In this document: in pieces, positions 51,801 to 60,844 of the stretch
Numbering within the stretch: position 1 is the first letter of the stretch
Layout of the letters: each line of letters begins with the position of its first letter
Position numbers and translations under genes: made by a program
Assembly: GCF_037190085.1 (NCBI RefSeq)
Contig: NZ_JBBCJO010000002.1
Span: 464,290-528,289, forward strand
Direction: 5' to 3'
From: Gemmatimonas aurantiaca
GTDB lineage: Bacteria; Gemmatimonadota; Gemmatimonadetes; Gemmatimonadales; Gemmatimonadaceae
DNA: 64,000 nt
Notes under the pieces: model-generated
What the model was told of the DNA's origin: nothing
Database searches by the model: none
Seen by the model: only the letters and a program-made list of their open reading frames with translations

Positions 51801-53468
51801 GAGCTCATTGCCCGCCTGCGGCACAGCACGCCCGGTGTGGGACTCATCTCCCCACCACCGCATCACGACATCTACAGCATCGAAGACCTCGCACAGCTCG
51901 TGCACGACCTCAAGACGGTGAATCCGCGCGCGCGCGTCGGCGTGAAGCTCGTCGCCGAGTCTGGCGTGGGCACGGTGGCGGCTGGTGTGGCGAAGGCCTT
52001 TGCCGACTACGTGCTCATCGCCGGACACAATGGCGGCACCGGCGCATCACCGCTGTCGAGCATCAAGCATGCGGGTTCTCCGTGGGAACTGGGGCTCGCC
52101 GAGGCCCAGCAGGTGCTGGTGGCCAATGGATTGCGTCATCGGGTGGAGGTGCGCGTGGACGGCGGCCTCACCAACGCGCGCGACGTGATCATCGCGGCGC
52201 TGCTTGGCGCGGAATCCTATGGATTCGGGACGGCCCCACTGGTCGCGCTGGGATGTGACATGGCGCGTCAATGTCATCTCAACACCTGCCCCACCGGCAT
52301 CGCGACACAACGTGAAGACCTGCGCGCGAAGTTCCGCGGTACGCCGGAACACGTCATCGCGTTCTTCACGAGACTGGCCGAGGATGTGCGCACGGAACTG
52401 GCCCTGCTGGGCGCCCGCTCCCTCGCGGAGATCATCGGCAGGGTGGAGCTGTTGCAACGCGCGGAACGGCCGGAGCTTCCGCGGTCCACGATGCTCGATC
52501 TGTCGCAGGTGCTCTCTCCGCCGCGTCGCATCGACGAACCCCGTCACCGCACCACGGAACGCAACGAACGGCATGGTCTGCAGGTGCTCGACGAGCAGAT
52601 CCTGGCCGATGCGGCGGTCACCGTCAACGAGGGACTGCCGTTCAGTGGCCAGTATACCATCCGCAATCATCATCTCACGGTGGGAGCACGGATTGCCGGC
52701 GTGCTGGCCGAACGGCACGGCAATACCGGCCTGGCCGATGGCACGTTGCAGCTCGCGTTTCAGGGCAGCGCCGGCCAGAGCTTCGGCGCCTTCGCCGTGC
52801 GCGGCATGCAGCTCACGCTCGACGGCGAAGCCAACGACTACGTGGGCAAGGGTCTGAGTGGAGGCGAGATCGTCGTGCGTCCCTTCCGTCTCGCGCGTTA
52901 TCAGGGCGCGAGTCATCTCAACATGATTCTCGGCAACACCGTGCTCTATGCCGCCACCGACGGGGTGCTGTGCGCCGCGGGCCAGGCAGGCGACCGTTTC
53001 GCCGTGCGCAATTCAGGCGCTTGCGCGGTCGTGGAAGGCGTGGGCAATCATGCCTGTGAATACATGACCGGCGGCGTGGTCGCCGTGCTGGGGCGCGCGG
53101 GTCGTAACTTCGGTGCGGGCATGTCCAACGGCGTGGCGTATGTCTTCGACGAAGGGGACACCTTTGCCAGTCGGCTCAATCACGAGATGGTGTTGCTCGC
53201 CGAACCGGATGCCGAGGACGACACGTTGCTGTATCTCCTGCTGCGGCTGCATCTGGCCCGCACGGAAAGCGCGCGGGCCCGCTGGCTGCTGGACGACTGG
53301 GATCATCAACATGTGCACTGGCGCAAGGTGAAGCCGCGTGGTGCCGCCGAGCATGTCTCACGCATCAGGGATCAGTGGATCACCCGCCTGCGCGCACGGG
53401 TCTCAGCCGAGCAAGGCGGCAGCGCGCTCGGCGATCGTCGAAGTCGGGTCGTCGAGCAGCCCTCGTAA
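48837..53468 (+). CDS. gltB: glutamate synthase large subunit
   Basis: This 1543-residue protein has a 24-residue propeptide, then catalytic Cys25 of the class II glutamine amidotransferase domain (DACGVGF). The central domain and the FMN-binding synthase domain (about 850-1240) contain SNSGEGGEDAAAY and GAKPGEGGQLPGHKV. The 3Fe-4S cysteines are at 1140, 1146 and 1151 (CDMARQCHLNTCPTG), and a GXG beta-helix domain ends the protein. It makes two glutamates from glutamine and 2-oxoglutarate. The small subunit (gltD) is not next to it. It overlaps the convergent HEAT-repeat gene by 66 bp. Domain order and length match bacterial GltB. Confidence 0.97.
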   Translation: MPAHRVSGSLFDDSVGSPYAPRDACGVGFIARQSGERTHEVVSLAVEAAARLAHRGASAADSSADGAGLLTQIPRRLFILAASRLGIHLPADAAVGVGMCFLPVDQRAREEAMSLVNDVLLGDGIPVLGWRDVPVRPEVLGPSARAAMPTIAQILVGRPAGSDDDAWERQLYLARREMEHRALARGLEPFYICSLSCRTVVYKGLLTGGQLGDFYPDLRDPAFETAIAVFHERYATNTMPRWELAQPFRMLGHNGEINTLWGNRNAMAMRAPLLEAPDFGAHAERLRDPIRPRGSDSASLDNALELLVRAGRSPVHATMMLVPQAWEKYPDVEPVVKAFYEYHQCVIEPWDGPAALAYSDGIQVAVSLDRNGLRPCRYKIRADGMVVAGSEVGIVDFDPRDVVETGKLGPGGVFLVDTAGKRIVRNMAAKREVATRRPYAKWIAQHMATLPTSDGAEPLVRSSDQLRATQAAFGYGNEDLRLVLEPMATSAAEVVWSMGDDAPLAVLSSTTPPLYAFFRQRFAQVTNPPMDSLRESMVMSLRMHLGRRGSPLVEKSSYARMLRIEHPVLLPDEMAALRAFPDMPHATLDATYTAQARPEALEAALDTLCRRAEVAARKGARLLIISDRKVSAERAPIPVLLALGAIRQHLVRTGLRARVGLVVEAGDAIEQHHMATLFGYGAEAVYPWLAMETVATLFAEAHGRADNDVERPGPALAQSRYRTAVEKGLLKVLAKMGISTLASYCGAQTFDALGLGADVIDRCFAGTASPLGGLTLRELSEDALLRHRRAYTTDGTALTALPDYGRVRFRKDGEAHAWAPRRAQVLQQAVGSARRAGVDPDEAWRTFARNTEQATPSSVRDLLTLRPGQSIPIEEVEPMGAIRARFIASAMSLGALSPEAHETITIAMNRIQARSNSGEGGEDAAAYADAKTDTDTAGDRRDSRIKQVASARFGVTAEYLARADELEIKIVQGAKPGEGGQLPGHKVTELIARLRHSTPGVGLISPPPHHDIYSIEDLAQLVHDLKTVNPRARVGVKLVAESGVGTVAAGVAKAFADYVLIAGHNGGTGASPLSSIKHAGSPWELGLAEAQQVLVANGLRHRVEVRVDGGLTNARDVIIAALLGAESYGFGTAPLVALGCDMARQCHLNTCPTGIATQREDLRAKFRGTPEHVIAFFTRLAEDVRTELALLGARSLAEIIGRVELLQRAERPELPRSTMLDLSQVLSPPRRIDEPRHRTTERNERHGLQVLDEQILADAAVTVNEGLPFSGQYTIRNHHLTVGARIAGVLAERHGNTGLADGTLQLAFQGSAGQSFGAFAVRGMQLTLDGEANDYVGKGLSGGEIVVRPFRLARYQGASHLNMILGNTVLYAATDGVLCAAGQAGDRFAVRNSGACAVVEGVGNHACEYMTGGVVAVLGRAGRNFGAGMSNGVAYVFDEGDTFASRLNHEMVLLAEPDAEDDTLLYLLLRLHLARTESARARWLLDDWDHQHVHWRKVKPRGAAEHVSRIRDQWITRLRARVSAEQGGSALGDRRSRVVEQPS

Positions 53469-54761
53469 CACCGGATCGGCGGCCGGGCGATGTCCGGCCG
53501 CCAGAGCCGCCATGGCCGCGAGACGGATCTGATAGTCATCGGCCGTCTTCGCCTCCATGGTGACGAACGCTTCCAGCCGGCCACGGGCCCGGGGTGTGGG
53601 TACGTGCGCGAGCGAGTGGATCATCTCCAGCTGGAACTCGAGCGTGCTTTCCTCCTCGAGCGCCAGCAGCATGCGGTCGGCCAGCGGATCGGACTCCGGC
53701 GAGGCAAAGACGATGGCCAGTGCACGATTGCGCACATCGCTGGACGGATCGGTGAGCACCGATTCGAGACTGGCCGTGGCGACCGGTCCGCCAATGCGCC
53801 CGAGCGCCACTACGGCGGCCGCACGCACCCGCGCGTCCTCGTGTCGCAACAGTTTGCTGAGATCGGGGATCATGGCAGGAGAACGACTCTCACCGAGCAG
53901 ACCCGCGGCATTGCGAACCACATACCACATGGCGTGGTGGCAATGCGCACGCGCCACCTCGGCAATGGCCGGATGCGCGGCGGCCGCATCGTAGAGCAAC
54001 CGACGCTCCGCCATCTCGGTGGATCCCATCAACTGCGTGAAGATCGCGCGCGCACCGGCCACACCGGCGCGCCGGAGCAACACCTGCACCCGATCGCGAT
54101 CGGCGGGCACGTCCACCAGCTGTTCCACCGCCAGCACGAGGGCATCGCGCGTGGCCGCCTCCGCATAGCGACGCGGGTCTTCGATGCGCTCGAGCAGCCG
54201 GCACACCTCGGCCGCATCGTCCCGTGCCACGGCGGCGGCCACGGCGTGCACCAATGCGGTCGACACATCGGGCTCATCGCTGGCCGGTGATGCCGGCACA
54301 TGCACCGATGCAGCGGGCGGAGGCTGTCGTATGTCCGCTCGTGTATCCGGGTGCGCATCCGGTCGAGGCGCTGCATGCGGGACGTCCGGCGCGGTCGGAG
54401 TCGGCCACGCCGCCGGTTCGACGACGTGCATCCCCGGAGGCGTGGGACGCGGTGAAAGACCGCGGACGTGCAGGCGGGCATTCCAGATGGACAACGCATC
54501 CGCCGTCTCGAGAATGCCTCCTCTCACCGAAGAGGAAGGACCGGTCAGAATGCCGGCCAGCTTGATGAATTCGGCGTCGGTGACCGTCGCCGCGATATCG
54601 ATGGCTTCGAGATCGTGAGCGCCGAACACCTCCCGCAACAAGACGAGCGCGTTCCCGACGGCCGACGGCACCTCCTCGCCAGCAGCATCGGCACGCAGCG
54701 TCACACTGCCCACGCGGGCAAGCGCACACAATCGCTGCACGCTGGCGAGAACATCCGACAT
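53403..54761 (-). CDS. HEAT-repeat protein
   Basis: This is a protein of about 452 residues. The second half (about 175-450) is a run of helical repeats of HEAT type, e.g. DLSKLLRHEDARVRAAAVVA then LGRIGGPVATASLESVLTDP and SSDVRNRALAIVFA. The first third is helical and acidic, and about 115-180 is a Pro/Ala-rich linker. HEAT solenoids bind proteins. The partner is not known. ATG 54761 has an AAGG ribosome-binding site, but helical in-frame sequence continues upstream with possible GTG 54815 and TTG 54875 starts, so the N-terminus is uncertain. Its last 66 bp overlap the end of gltB. Confidence 0.75.
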   Translation of the reverse strand: MSDVLASVQRLCALARVGSVTLRADAAGEEVPSAVGNALVLLREVFGAHDLEAIDIAATVTDAEFIKLAGILTGPSSSVRGGILETADALSIWNARLHVRGLSPRPTPPGMHVVEPAAWPTPTAPDVPHAAPRPDAHPDTRADIRQPPPAASVHVPASPASDEPDVSTALVHAVAAAVARDDAAEVCRLLERIEDPRRYAEAATRDALVLAVEQLVDVPADRDRVQVLLRRAGVAGARAIFTQLMGSTEMAERRLLYDAAAAHPAIAEVARAHCHHAMWYVVRNAAGLLGESRSPAMIPDLSKLLRHEDARVRAAAVVALGRIGGPVATASLESVLTDPSSDVRNRALAIVFASPESDPLADRMLLALEEESTLEFQLEMIHSLAHVPTPRARGRLEAFVTMEAKTADDYQIRLAAMAALAAGHRPAADPVLRGLLDDPTSTIAERAAALLG

Positions 54762-54932
54762 CGGCGCCTTGTCGCGAAGCTGGGACAGCAGCAACGCAAA
54801 AGCCGCGGCGTACACGAACTCGAAAGGCAGGGAACGACTCCGGCAGTGATGAACGACAGACCTTGTGAATGCCAATATTCGGAGTGTCGGCTCATGGGCG
54901 CCAGAGCTGCAGTGAGTCGCGACATGGCAACG

Positions 54933-54959
54933 GGATCTTCGGGAAAATGCCGAAGATCC
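54933..54959 (-). terminator. hairpin downstream of the outer-membrane protein gene
   Basis: GGATCTTCGG and CCGAAGATCC form a perfect 10-bp stem with a 7-base loop. It lies 46 bp after the stop of the outer-membrane protein gene. It has no T run on the minus strand. Confidence 0.5.
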
Positions 54960-55004
54960 GGACCATCATCGTGGATCGGCGTGGATCAGTTCACACGCCG
55001 CGGT

Positions 55005-57614
55005 TCAGATCGGCGCTTCGAGATAAAAATCGCTGCGCCATCCCTTGAAGGGATAGAGACCCTTCGCAATGTCGAATCGCAGCAACCCGTCCAGCAGACC
55101 AAGACCGATCCCGGCGCCACGCTGGGGCTGAATCTGCCCGAATGTCTTGCGGCTGCCTGCCCATCCGATGTCGAAGAATGTCACCGGACGGAATGCCCCG
55201 AAACGTGTTCCCACTTCCGCACGGGTGAGCCAGTACGCGTCGCCACCCTGCGTGCCCGGCAACTGACCGCGCACGGTGCGAAGTCCGCCCACCATCCAGC
55301 TGCGCTGCGCCGGCACCCGTCCCATGGAACTGCCGATGGCGCCGGTCAGTGCCACGGCCGTCGGCCCCAGCGGTCGCGAAATCGTGCTTTCGATGGACCC
55401 GCGCGCGTATTCGAAGGTGCCCGTGGCCGCCTCCGCCCGCGCGATGCCGGTGAGACGCAGGCCTCGCGGCTGCTCGATGAACAGCCGGGTCACCGTCCCG
55501 CTCACACCGGCATAAGCGCCGGGCTCGGCGGCCAGGTTGATCCCGAAACGCCGACCGCCGAGCGCGCGCGCCAACGAGAAGGTGTTGACCACGTCACTGT
55601 CACCGGCCGTCCACTGACGTTCCACGAAGAGACCGTATTCGAGCGCACCGCGCCGTTGTTCGCGCTGCTCACGCAACGAGACGCCCATCGCGCGATAGTA
55701 GAACCCTTCATCGCGGCCATACAGGAACGCCGGCAATGACGGGCCCAGCGACAGGGCCCCCGCCCATTCGGGATTGAGCGCCGACAGACGATGGTACATA
55801 CTGGCCGTGACCGTACGCGCGCCGGTGCTGCGGGCCAGCGAGAATTCGCCATTGGCATGCAGATCCGCATGACCAATACGTCCCACGGCGCGTGCGGTGA
55901 AGCCCGCGCCAAGCGTCTGCGTGGCCTCGACACCCACCGACAGTCCTTCCACCCGGTTGTATCGCATCAGATCCGATCCGATGCGCACTTTGGGCATCTG
56001 CGGAGCCCACGGCGTCTGCAACGACAATCCGAGTGCCTTGACCAGCTCCTCCTGACTGCGCAGGTCGAACAGCTCTCCGTCACCCGCTGTCTCCGACGGC
56101 AGCGTCGGCGACTCGCTGAGTCGCTTCATGTCGCATGGCAATTCATACGCGACACGCACCGCGCCCTCATACCGATTTTCGATGCGCGTCCAGGTCGTAT
56201 CTTTCTCGCATTGCCGGACTTTGGCGGAACCGTACACGGCCGCCTGCACCGAATCACGCCGTTGCCGGCGACGATCGTTCCCGCTGCCCGTGCCCAGCGA
56301 GATCTGCGCATTGCTGCCCCCCACATCGACCACCGCCGGGTTGGTCGAGGAATCCGCCGCCAGACGATCGCGGGCGGGCGGGAGGGGCGGCAGCGTGAAG
56401 TCGCCGTCCACCGACTCGTAGGTGAACTTCTCGTCCATGCGGAAGGGCACCCGCATGAACATGAAATCCGCGCTGGCCGTGGCGCTGTGCGCGCGCGGCA
56501 ACCAGAACTTGCCCTGATACAACCCGTATTCGACGGTGATCGCATCCAGACGCGCCTTGGCCGGACGGAACGTGGCGGCCACCCAACGGGGCACTTCGTC
56601 TTCATCCGGATCGCGACGGGCCGCGGCCTGGGCACGACGTGTGCTGTCTCTCACGTAGAGATCCCGCGGCAGACGGGCCCGCAGGATGGAATCCCGCACG
56701 GGCGCCAGTTCCCTGTCCTCCATCAGTTCACGCGCGGTCTCTTCGTTGGCCACGCTCCAGATGTCGATCTCCGCCGCCATGCGATACGCCGCACGCACGA
56801 GCTGGCCGCCATCGATGTCGAACCAGAATGACCCCACGAACGTGCGCCATTCCGGCTTGCGCGCCGTGATCCGCAGTTCGCGCAGATGGATGACCCGATC
56901 ATTGGCGATGCGGATGTCCACCGAATCACCGGTCTCGTAGCGGTACCACCGCTCGGCGCCACGCGCGAGGGGGTGGATGATGTCGCGTTCGTCCACATCG
57001 GTCTTGGCCACGCCAAAATCCGACGAGGGGAACCACAACTGCTCACGGCCGGGGAAATACGGGATGCTGATCGCCGAGACCATGTCCCCGTGCACGTCGG
57101 AGGCCATGGGCACCATGAGCCGCGAGCCCTGCGGCTTGATCCACACGCCCACGTCGCGCCGCCAGGAGATCTCGGCCACGTTGTCGCCGCGGAACAGCAG
57201 CTTCTCGAGCCCCAGCTTGCGCGCGCCCATGCTCACCGACATGCGCTGGGTCGTCGTGGCCCGGTATGAGCGGAGCGCGCTGTCCTGCCGCTCCCGCGCC
57301 TCGCGGGCCTTGAGCAGGATGGTGCGGGCCTCGGGGGAGGCAAATGCCGTCGCGGCCGCCGCATCGGCGAGTGCGGCCCGGGTGGCGCTGTCCCCCGCGC
57401 TCAACCGCCGGCTGATCGCCCGGGCATCGCGGGTGGCCTCCCTGACGGCCGCACGCTGGTCGCGCGTGAGAGTGTCCGCCGGCGTCCGGCGGGTGCTGTC
57501 ACGGCCTGCCCGGGACGACGGGCGCTGCTGCGCCCCGACGGGCAGTGCGGAGAGAGCCACCCCGATCACCAGGGTCACGGAGAGCGACAACGGGGAAGCA
57601 GCGAATCGGCGCAT
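55005..57614 (-). CDS. secreted outer-membrane beta-barrel protein (hemolysin-activator/DUF5686-like)
   Basis: This 869-residue protein has a signal peptide (1-30, ending LPVGAQ), a helical charged region (35-110), a beta-rich domain (120-490), and a C-terminal barrel of about 300 residues. The barrel shows repeated alternating strands (GVEATQTLGAGFTARAVGRI; YGLFVERQWTAG) and ends with RFDIAKGLYPFKGWRSDFYL, a typical final barrel strand. The GGLRTVRGQLPGTQGG text near the end resembles the loop-6 region of Omp85/TpsB proteins. No catalytic residues are recognised. Surface export or binding is likely. ATG 57614 is chosen; the longer TTG start lacks a signal peptide. Confidence 0.8.
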   Translation of the reverse strand: MRRFAASPLSLSVTLVIGVALSALPVGAQQRPSSRAGRDSTRRTPADTLTRDQRAAVREATRDARAISRRLSAGDSATRAALADAAAATAFASPEARTILLKAREARERQDSALRSYRATTTQRMSVSMGARKLGLEKLLFRGDNVAEISWRRDVGVWIKPQGSRLMVPMASDVHGDMVSAISIPYFPGREQLWFPSSDFGVAKTDVDERDIIHPLARGAERWYRYETGDSVDIRIANDRVIHLRELRITARKPEWRTFVGSFWFDIDGGQLVRAAYRMAAEIDIWSVANEETARELMEDRELAPVRDSILRARLPRDLYVRDSTRRAQAAARRDPDEDEVPRWVAATFRPAKARLDAITVEYGLYQGKFWLPRAHSATASADFMFMRVPFRMDEKFTYESVDGDFTLPPLPPARDRLAADSSTNPAVVDVGGSNAQISLGTGSGNDRRRQRRDSVQAAVYGSAKVRQCEKDTTWTRIENRYEGAVRVAYELPCDMKRLSESPTLPSETAGDGELFDLRSQEELVKALGLSLQTPWAPQMPKVRIGSDLMRYNRVEGLSVGVEATQTLGAGFTARAVGRIGHADLHANGEFSLARSTGARTVTASMYHRLSALNPEWAGALSLGPSLPAFLYGRDEGFYYRAMGVSLREQREQRRGALEYGLFVERQWTAGDSDVVNTFSLARALGGRRFGINLAAEPGAYAGVSGTVTRLFIEQPRGLRLTGIARAEAATGTFEYARGSIESTISRPLGPTAVALTGAIGSSMGRVPAQRSWMVGGLRTVRGQLPGTQGGDAYWLTRAEVGTRFGAFRPVTFFDIGWAGSRKTFGQIQPQRGAGIGLGLLDGLLRFDIAKGLYPFKGWRSDFYLEAPI

Positions 57615-57755
57615 GCAGAGGACGTCGGACGGAATACAGAATGGCCACAAACGGCTACCTCTCCCCTACGCGTGGCCGATACGAGCGGTTTCTCTGCCCG
57701 AAACGTAACTTCGGTCAGTTCGACCCTGGTTGCCTCACGTTTCAGGAGACTTCGC

Positions 57756-59468
57756 GTGCCTTTCCTCCCGCCTCTGTTCCGTTCGACCCGCCGGAGCAGC
57801 GCCACCATGATGCTCAATGCCCTCGCATTGGCGTCCGTGCCTCTGATCTCCGCCCCGGCCGGTGCACAGCAAGCCGGTTCGACCGCCTCCCCCCCGGCGG
57901 CCACCGTGGCCTCCGCCGACCCGCGCCTCGAAAAGCTCAAGGCCGAGGCGCTGCAGATGGTGGAGGCCCGGTCGAAGCAGGTGCAGGAGATCGTGGACAT
58001 GCTCTTCTCGTTCCAGGAGCTCGGCTTCCAGGAATTCGAGACCCAGAAGTACCTCACCACGCTGCTGCAGAAGGAAGGCTTCACCGTCGAGAAGGGCGTT
58101 GCCGGCATTCCCAGTTCGTGGACGGCCAAGTGGAGCTACGGCACCGGTAAACCGGAGATCTCCCTGGGCTCCGATGTGGACGGCATTCCGCAGGCCAGCA
58201 GCAAGCCCGGCGTGGGTTACAAGGACCCCATGATCCAGGGCGGTCCCGGCCACGGTGAAGGTCACAACTCCGGTCAGGCCGTCAACATCGTGGCGTCGAT
58301 CGTCGTGAAGCAGCTCATGCAGCGCGACAAGATCAATGGCACCATCCTGCTGTGGCCCGGTGTCGCCGAAGAGCAGATGGCGGGCAAAGCGTTCCTGGTG
58401 CGCGCGGGGCTCTTCAAGAACACCGACGTCACCCTGTTCACGCACGTGGGCAACGATCTCGGCGTCTCCTGGGGTGCGAGTGGTTCCAGCGCGCTCATCT
58501 CGGCCGAGTTCAAGTTCCGGGGAGAAAGCGCCCATGCCGCCGGTGCACCGTGGCGCGGCAGGAGCGCCCTCGATGCGGTGATGCTCATGGCGCAGGGCTG
58601 GGAGTTCCGCCGGGAACACCTGCGGTTGCAGCAACGCTCGCATTACGTCATCCGCGATGGTGGCGATCAGCCGAATGTGGTGCCCAGCACCGCGAGCATC
58701 TGGTTCTATTTCCGCGAGCAGGACTACCCGCGCACGATGGAGCTCTTCGAGATCGGCAAGCGCATCGCCGCCGGCGCCGCGATGATGACCGATACCAAGC
58801 TCGACACTGTGAACATCCTCGGCAGCGGCTGGTCGGCGCATTTCAGCAAGCCCATCGCCGAAGCCATGCATCAGAACGTGGTCCGGGTCGGCATGCCCAA
58901 GTGGGACGACAAGGACCAGACGCTCGCCAAGGGATTGCAGCGAGAGCTCGGCTCACCCGACTTCGGTCTGTCGGAGCAGGTGAACACGCAGTTGCGCGGA
59001 GCACCCACGCCAGTGAACTGGACCGGCGGCGGCTCCGACGACATCGGCGACGTGGCGTGGAACATGCCCACGATCACGCTGCGGTATCCGTCCAATATTC
59101 CGGGCCTCCCGGGACACAACTGGGCCAACGCCATCTCCATGGCCACGCCCATCGCGCACAAGGGCGCGCTCGCGGGCGCGAAGGTGCAGGCGCTCACCAT
59201 GCTCGACATCTTCATGACGCCGAAGGTGGTGTCGGACGCGTGGGACTATTTCAACAACGTCCAGACGAAGGACGTGAAGTACCAGCCCTTCATCCGGCCG
59301 TTCGATCAGCCGCCCACCTATCTCAACGCCGACATCATGGCGCGCTTCCGGGAACAGCAGAGGAAGTTCTACTACGATCCGACCAAGTTCAAAACGTATC
59401 TCGAACAGCTCGGCATCGAGTATCCCACCGTGCGCCCGCAGGAAACCAAGCCGCGCGGCGACAACTGA
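57756..59468 (+). CDS. secreted M20-family amidohydrolase (AbgB-like)
   Basis: This 570-residue protein begins at GTG 57756, preceded by SD AGGAG at 57744-57748, and has a signal peptide (about 1-38, ending SAPAGAQQ). Catalytic-domain marks of the AbgB-like M20 group are FSFQELGFQEFETQKYLTTL, GSDVDGIPQAS, the metal motif GHGEGHNSGQA and VAEEQMAGKAF, and the dimerisation domain WRGRSALDAVMLM. AbgB-like enzymes hydrolyse aminobenzoyl-glutamate or similar amides. Here the enzyme is probably periplasmic. It is followed 11 bp on by another M20 gene, so the two form an operon. The TTG/GTG upstream starts give poor N-termini. Confidence 0.9.
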   Translation: MPFLPPLFRSTRRSSATMMLNALALASVPLISAPAGAQQAGSTASPPAATVASADPRLEKLKAEALQMVEARSKQVQEIVDMLFSFQELGFQEFETQKYLTTLLQKEGFTVEKGVAGIPSSWTAKWSYGTGKPEISLGSDVDGIPQASSKPGVGYKDPMIQGGPGHGEGHNSGQAVNIVASIVVKQLMQRDKINGTILLWPGVAEEQMAGKAFLVRAGLFKNTDVTLFTHVGNDLGVSWGASGSSALISAEFKFRGESAHAAGAPWRGRSALDAVMLMAQGWEFRREHLRLQQRSHYVIRDGGDQPNVVPSTASIWFYFREQDYPRTMELFEIGKRIAAGAAMMTDTKLDTVNILGSGWSAHFSKPIAEAMHQNVVRVGMPKWDDKDQTLAKGLQRELGSPDFGLSEQVNTQLRGAPTPVNWTGGGSDDIGDVAWNMPTITLRYPSNIPGLPGHNWANAISMATPIAHKGALAGAKVQALTMLDIFMTPKVVSDAWDYFNNVQTKDVKYQPFIRPFDQPPTYLNADIMARFREQQRKFYYDPTKFKTYLEQLGIEYPTVRPQETKPRGDN

Positions 59469-59479
59469 GCGGGATCGTC

Positions 59480-60841
59480 ATGCGTCTTTCTACGCGCTTC
59501 TCCATGCGCCTCTCCTCGTTACTGACATTCGCGGCGGCGTCCACGCTGGCCGCGATCGCCTCTGCGCGGCCACTCGCCGCGCAGGCCGCGCCGTTCGATC
59601 CCGCGCTGGCGGCGGAGATCGATCGGCGCACGGCGGCCATCGCCGACAAGATCACGGCCTGGCGTCATGACATCCATCAGCACCCCGAGCTCGGATATCA
59701 GGAAAAGCGCACCGCCGCACTCGTGGCGGCGCATCTGCGCGCGCTCGGTCTCGAAGTACAGGAGAATGTCGGCGGCATTCCCGGGGTGATCGGTACCCTC
59801 AAGGGCGCAAAGCCCGGCCCGACGGTGGCTTTGCGTGCCGACATGGATGCACTGCCGGTGGCGGAGCTGGTGGATGTGCCGTTCAAGAGCACCGTGCGCA
59901 CGGTGTACAACGGCGTGGAAACCGGCGTGATGCACGCCTGTGGTCATGACATGCACACGGCGATGCTGATGGGCACCGCCGAAGTGCTTGCCGGCATGAA
60001 GAGCCGCATTCCGGGCACGGTGAAGTTCCTCTTCCAGCCGGCCGAGGAAGTGCCGCCTCTCGGAGGCGCCCAGCCCATGATCGATGCCGGCGCGATGAAC
60101 GGCGTGGACGGGGTGTTCGGTCTGCACGTGGGCCCCGGCCCGAGTGGCACGCTCTCGTATCGCGCGGGCTCCATCACGGCCGCCGCCGACAGCTGGAAGA
60201 TCATCGTGAAGGGCAAGCAGGCGCATGGGGCGATGCCCGCCAATTCGGTGGATCCGATCGTGACCAGCGCCGAGATCGTCTCGGCGTTGCAGACCATCGT
60301 CTCGCGTTCCCTCGATCTCACGGCCGGGCCGGCCGTAGTGACCATCGGCGCCATTCACGGCGGGCTGCGCGAGAACATCATTCCCGATTCGGTGTGGATG
60401 ATCGGCACCATCCGCACCTTCGACCCGAAGTCGCGTCAGGTGATCGGTGAGCGCATGAAGACGATCGCCACCAAGATCGCCGAGGCGCATGGCGCCACGG
60501 CGGACGTGCACGTCGAGCTGGGGTACAGCAGCACGCTCAACAACGCGGCGATGGTCAGCCGGTTCTCGCCCGCCCTCAAGCGGGTGGCGGGCAGCAAGGG
60601 CGCCTTCGAATCGAAGAGCCCGAGCATGGCCGGCGAGGACTTTTCGCGATTCGCCGACAAGGCACCGGGCTTCTTCTTCAATCTCGCCGTGACCCCGCCG
60701 AACGTGGATCTGTTCAACGTAGCCGGCAACCACTCGCCGCTGTTTCAGGGCGATGACGCCGCGCTGCCCGTGGGCACACGCGCGATGGCCAACGTCGCGC
60801 TCGAATTTCTCGTCAGCGGCGGGATTCCGAAGACACCCTGA
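59480..60841 (+). CDS. secreted M20D-family amidohydrolase (hippurate hydrolase-like)
   Basis: This 453-residue protein has a signal peptide (about 1-36, ending RPLAAQ) and the M20D pattern: HQHPELGYQEKRTAALVAAH, RADMDALPV, HACGHDMHTAML (metal Cys and His), FLFQPAEEVPPLGGAQ (metal Glu pair), and the lid-domain text AHGAMPANSVDPI. Members remove acyl groups from N-acyl amino acids such as hippurate or N-acetyl-diaminopimelate. Because it is exported, a periplasmic scavenging role is likely. The stop lies 3 bp from the stop of the convergent aminotransferase gene. The start is ATG 59480. Confidence 0.93.
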   Translation: MRLSTRFSMRLSSLLTFAAASTLAAIASARPLAAQAAPFDPALAAEIDRRTAAIADKITAWRHDIHQHPELGYQEKRTAALVAAHLRALGLEVQENVGGIPGVIGTLKGAKPGPTVALRADMDALPVAELVDVPFKSTVRTVYNGVETGVMHACGHDMHTAMLMGTAEVLAGMKSRIPGTVKFLFQPAEEVPPLGGAQPMIDAGAMNGVDGVFGLHVGPGPSGTLSYRAGSITAAADSWKIIVKGKQAHGAMPANSVDPIVTSAEIVSALQTIVSRSLDLTAGPAVVTIGAIHGGLRENIIPDSVWMIGTIRTFDPKSRQVIGERMKTIATKIAEAHGATADVHVELGYSSTLNNAAMVSRFSPALKRVAGSKGAFESKSPSMAGEDFSRFADKAPGFFFNLAVTPPNVDLFNVAGNHSPLFQGDDAALPVGTRAMANVALEFLVSGGIPKTP

Positions 60842-60844
60842 GCG

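Noticed and set aside
54701..54925. Possible frameshift at the 5' end of the HEAT-repeat gene
   Set aside because: A second frame upstream (MSRLTAALAPM) looks plausible, but no homologue is available to show that it belongs to the gene; an alternative start explains the data as well.
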